From NCBI GenBank assembly GCA_012799935.1, contig JAAZKG010000089.1, forward strand, positions 1-45,317: a stretch of 45,317 nt of DNA, written 5' to 3'. Position numbers and translations under genes: made by a program. Origin of the DNA: Erysipelotrichia bacterium. GTDB lineage: Bacteria > Bacillota_I > Bacilli_A > Erysipelotrichales > Erysipelotrichaceae. The notes under the pieces were generated by a model. The model did no database searches. It saw only the letters and a program-made list of their open reading frames with translations, and was not told the DNA's origin. This document shows, in pieces, positions 42,377 through 45,317 of this stretch. How positions within the stretch are numbered: position 1 is the first letter of the stretch; the number at the start of each line of letters is the position of its first letter.

Positions 42377-45199
42377 ATGAAAAATAAGATTTCAATTGTT
42401 TCAGCTAAAGAAAATAATCTTAAAGGAGTAACCCTTGATATCCCAAGGGATAAGTTTATTGTTATGACAGGTTTATCAGGTTCAGGGAAAACATCTTTAG
42501 CTTTTGATACAATTTATGCTGAAGGGCAAAGAAGATATATTGAATCATTATCTACCTATGCTAGGCAGTTTTTAGGCGGAGTAGATAAACCAAATGTTGA
42601 ATCAATTGAAGGTTTATCGCCAGCAATTGCTATTGACCAAAAATCAACCAGCAATAATCCTAGAAGTACTGTAGGTACTACTACTGAGATTTATGATTTT
42701 TTGCGTCTTTTATTTGCTAGAATTGGTGTTCCTTATTGCCCAGTACACAATGAGCCAATTACTTCACAAACAATCAATGAAATGCTAAATTCGGTGATGA
42801 CTTTAGAGGATGGAGCAAGAATTACCATTATGGCTCCAGTTGTAAAACAAAAAAAAGGAACTCATAAGGATTTATTAGCTAAGTTATTAAAAGAGGGTTT
42901 TATCAGAGTGGAAGTTAATGGAGAAATAAAACTTTTAGAAGAAGAAATTATTTTGGATAAAAATTTTAAACATGATATCAACGTTATAATTGATAGAATG
43001 GTTAAAAAAGAAGAAAACAAATCAAGAATTTTTGACTCAATTGAGACTGCATTAACTATTTCTGATGGCTTAGTTTTAGTTAAAAGTGGAGAACAAGAGT
43101 TTTTGTTTTCTAATCATTATGCTTGTAAGTATTGCGGTTTTAGTGTTCCTAAACTAGAACCTCGACTATTTTCTTTTAACTCACCTTTAGGTGCTTGTCA
43201 TGACTGTAATGGTTTAGGATTTAAACAAAAAGTTGATATAGACATTATGATTCCAGATTATAATTTGAGTATTAATCAAGGAGGAATTAGATATTATAGA
43301 AGGATAGTCAATAGTGAAAATTTAGAGTGGAAAAACTTTAAGGTTTTATTGGACCATTATAAAATTGATCAAGATAAACCACTAAAAGATTTTACCAAAA
43401 AAGAAATGGATATCATTTTATATGGATCAAAAGAGCCAATAAATTATTCTGTTACTTCTAGAGGTGGAATAACAAAAACAGCAACAGAATATGTAGAAGG
43501 TGTAATAAGTTTAATTGAAAGAAGATTTGTGGAAACTACCAGTTCTTTTGCCAAAGATATTTATGGTTCCTATATGTCTGAACTACAATGTTCAACTTGT
43601 AGTGGTAAAAGATTAAATGAAATTGCCCTGTCAGTTAAAGTAGGTAATAAGAATATTATTGAATGGACTGAAATGAGCATTAAGCAGTTAATTGAATTTA
43701 TTAGTAATTTAAAGTTGACGGAAACTCAAAAGACTATCGCTGAAAATGTTTTAAAGGAAATTTATAATCGTTTGAGTTTTTTGAAAGATGTAGGTTTAGA
43801 ATATTTGACTTTAGATCGAATGGCTGGAACGCTTTCAGGAGGAGAAGCTCAAAGAATTCGTTTAGCCACCCAAATTGGTTCTAGATTAACTGGTGTTTTA
43901 TATGTTTTAGATGAACCATCTATTGGTTTACATCAAAAAGACAACGCCAAGCTAATTCAGACTCTAAAGAATATGAGAGATTTGGGAAATACATTAATCG
44001 TTGTTGAACATGATGAAGAAACAATGAGAGAGTGTGATTGGATTGTTGATGTGGGTCCTTTAGCAGGAGTTCATGGCGGGGAAATCGTTTATAATGGACC
44101 AGCTAATGAAATAGTAAATTGTAAGGAAAGTATTACTGGTCAATATTTAGCTAGAAAAAGAAAAATAGAAATGCCAGAAAAAACTAGGACAGGTAATGGA
44201 ACTTTTCTAACAATAGAAAAAGCAGCAGAAAATAACTTAAAAGAAATCAATGTAAAAATTCCTTTGGGTACTTTCATTTGTGTTACTGGGGTTTCAGGTT
44301 CAGGAAAAAGCACATTAGTTAATGAAGTTGTTGGTAAAAGTGTTAGACAACATTTGGGAAATGCGAGAATAAAACCAGGTAAAGTAGAAAAGGTTCTTGG
44401 TTTAGAAAATATCGATAAGATTATTGAAATAGATCAAAATCCTATCGGCAGAACACCAAGAAGTAATCCAGCAACTTATACCAGTGTTTTTGATAATATT
44501 AGAGATTTATTTGCTCTTACTCCTGAGGCAAAACTGAGAGGATACACCAAATCGAGATTTTCATTTAATGTTCCTGGAGGCAGATGTGATGCTTGCTGGG
44601 GTGATGGGGTGAAAAGAATCAGTATGAACTTTTTGCCAGATGTTTATGTTGTCTGTGATGTTTGTGGTGGTAAAAGATATAATGATGAAACACTGCAGGT
44701 TTATTACAAAGGAAAAAACATTTATGATGTTTTAGAAATGACCGTTGAAGAGGCTCTAGAGTTTTTTGGTGCTATCTATAAAATCAAAAATAAACTGCAA
44801 GCTTTATATGATGTAGGACTTGGATATATAAAACTTGGCCAATCAGCGACAACCATTTCTGGTGGTGAAGCTCAAAGAGTCAAGTTAGCCAGTGAACTTC
44901 AGAAAAAGGCAACTGGAAAAACTTTATTTATTTTAGATGAGCCAACTACTGGACTGCATAGTTATGATGTCGATAAATTATTAAAGGTTCTTCAGAGGAT
45001 TGTTGATAATGGTGATACAGTTATAGTTATTGAGCATAATTTGGATGTGATAAAGAATGCTGATTATATAATAGATTTAGGTCCCGATGGTGGTGACTTT
45101 GGCGGAAATGTGGTTGCTTATGGAACAGTCAAACAGGTTTCTGAAGTTAAAGAGAGTTATACCGGACAGTATTTAAAGAGAATTTTGGAGACTATATAA
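42377..45199 (+). CDS. uvrA: Excinuclease ABC subunit UvrA
   Basis: UvrA recognises DNA damage with UvrB in nucleotide excision repair. The 940-residue product has two ABC modules. The first has Walker A GLSGSGKTSLAF (about 32) and a signature/Walker B with LSGGEAQRIRLATQIGS and VLDEPSIGLH. The second has GVSGSGKSTLVNEV (about 638), ISGGEAQRVKLASEL and FILDEPTTGLH. Zinc-binding pairs are CKYCG, CHDCNG, CSTCSG, CDACWG and CDVCGG. A GTG at 42362 extends the frame, but the ATG at 42377 has AGAGGT in front and the normal family start. No uvrB is adjacent, and no SOS box was seen. Confidence 0.97.
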   Translation: MKNKISIVSAKENNLKGVTLDIPRDKFIVMTGLSGSGKTSLAFDTIYAEGQRRYIESLSTYARQFLGGVDKPNVESIEGLSPAIAIDQKSTSNNPRSTVGTTTEIYDFLRLLFARIGVPYCPVHNEPITSQTINEMLNSVMTLEDGARITIMAPVVKQKKGTHKDLLAKLLKEGFIRVEVNGEIKLLEEEIILDKNFKHDINVIIDRMVKKEENKSRIFDSIETALTISDGLVLVKSGEQEFLFSNHYACKYCGFSVPKLEPRLFSFNSPLGACHDCNGLGFKQKVDIDIMIPDYNLSINQGGIRYYRRIVNSENLEWKNFKVLLDHYKIDQDKPLKDFTKKEMDIILYGSKEPINYSVTSRGGITKTATEYVEGVISLIERRFVETTSSFAKDIYGSYMSELQCSTCSGKRLNEIALSVKVGNKNIIEWTEMSIKQLIEFISNLKLTETQKTIAENVLKEIYNRLSFLKDVGLEYLTLDRMAGTLSGGEAQRIRLATQIGSRLTGVLYVLDEPSIGLHQKDNAKLIQTLKNMRDLGNTLIVVEHDEETMRECDWIVDVGPLAGVHGGEIVYNGPANEIVNCKESITGQYLARKRKIEMPEKTRTGNGTFLTIEKAAENNLKEINVKIPLGTFICVTGVSGSGKSTLVNEVVGKSVRQHLGNARIKPGKVEKVLGLENIDKIIEIDQNPIGRTPRSNPATYTSVFDNIRDLFALTPEAKLRGYTKSRFSFNVPGGRCDACWGDGVKRISMNFLPDVYVVCDVCGGKRYNDETLQVYYKGKNIYDVLEMTVEEALEFFGAIYKIKNKLQALYDVGLGYIKLGQSATTISGGEAQRVKLASELQKKATGKTLFILDEPTTGLHSYDVDKLLKVLQRIVDNGDTVIVIEHNLDVIKNADYIIDLGPDGGDFGGNVVAYGTVKQVSEVKESYTGQYLKRILETI

Positions 45200-45206
45200 A
45201 AGTCAA

Positions 45207-45230
45207 GATTAATTAACCTAGATTAATTAA
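45207..45230 (+). repeat. Short direct repeat after uvrA
   Basis: GATTAATTAA occurs twice, four bases apart, and each copy contains the palindrome TTAATTAA. It is a minor feature of the uvrA 3' flank, and no convincing terminator was seen in the last 118 bases. Confidence 0.35.
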
Positions 45231-45317
45231 ATAAGAAAAATTAATAGTTTGTTGATAAAAAGGTCTTTGAAAAGTGAATATGTATAAAAAAAGCCATAAT
45301 AAAAACAACTTTTTAAA

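Noticed and set aside
1-45317. tRNA, rRNA, CRISPR arrays, insertion sequences or prophage
   Set aside because: No cloverleaf-like sequences, regularly spaced repeats, transposase motifs or phage structural genes were seen on either strand.
45207-45317. Possible regulatory repeat or origin-like AT-rich stretch after uvrA
   Set aside because: Only one short direct repeat is visible and AT richness is normal for this genome; no DnaA-box cluster was seen.

Overview
The window comes from an AT-rich (visibly about 30-35% GC) low-GC Gram-positive bacterium. The order of rpsF-ssb-rpsR followed by DUF2232-gdpP-rplI-dnaB, together with walJ, comFA/comFC, an XpaC/TelA pair and LCP proteins, points to Bacilli in the broad sense, such as Erysipelotrichia or wall-poor/Mycoplasmatota-like relatives. 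No rRNA is present, so finer placement is not supported. UGA is a real stop here: citrate synthase and folD end in TGA, Trp is TGG, and an intact RF2 gene carries the classical UGA frameshift. The standard bacterial code applies. Spacing is compact and Shine-Dalgarno sites are strong. Many promoters have an extended -10 (TGN-TATAAT) and a poor -35.

Layout. 1-864 (minus): the 5' part of a possible ATP-grasp protein and a degenerate PduO-type cobalamin adenosyltransferase homologue. 969-2861: ispD (MEP isoprenoid pathway) and an M24 aminopeptidase. 2909-4065: promoter, probable S6:S18 leader, rpsF-ssb-rpsR and terminator. 4140-5000: a monocistronic six-TM protein of unknown function. 5039-12131: a long unit with a DUF2232 membrane protein, c-di-AMP phosphodiesterase gdpP, rplI, dnaB, a LysM/M23 envelope protein and walJ. 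12151-14084: mnmG. 14150-15428 (minus): a Fic AMPylase-like gene with its own promoter. 15433-19243 (minus): a folate one-carbon operon (fhs-fchA-folD-folT). 19314-22458: threonine aldolase, pgk and tpiA. 22492-26827: a divergent citrate cluster (citrate synthase-NAD-IDH to the left, aconitase to the right) that makes 2-oxoglutarate. 27078-31187: YigZ, an LCP-family protein with an extra binding-protein-like domain, and comFA-comFC. 31222-34728: secA-prfB. 34721-35940: two tandem bactofilins. 35967-42305 (minus, interrupted by one plus-strand lipoprotein gene): TelA plus a small membrane protein, and XpaC - unknown protein - tandem AAA+ ATPase. 42345-45199: uvrA.

How the genes work together. 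The fhs, fchA and folD products interconvert formate and the one-carbon forms of THF. FolT probably imports the folate they need. FolD has lost two cyclohydrolase residues, and FchA next door probably supplies that step. Citrate synthase, aconitase and NAD-IDH form an oxidative half-branch, probably for glutamate synthesis. The XpaC/176-aa/AAA+/TelA group is the least understood part of the window and the best candidate for an undescribed system. Other unusual points are a comFA whose zinc-finger N-terminus has no usable start codon, an M23 domain with Asp in place of a zinc-ligand His, and a degenerate PduO homologue. No tRNA, rRNA, CRISPR array or insertion sequence was seen. No gene-free stretch exceeds 300 bases.
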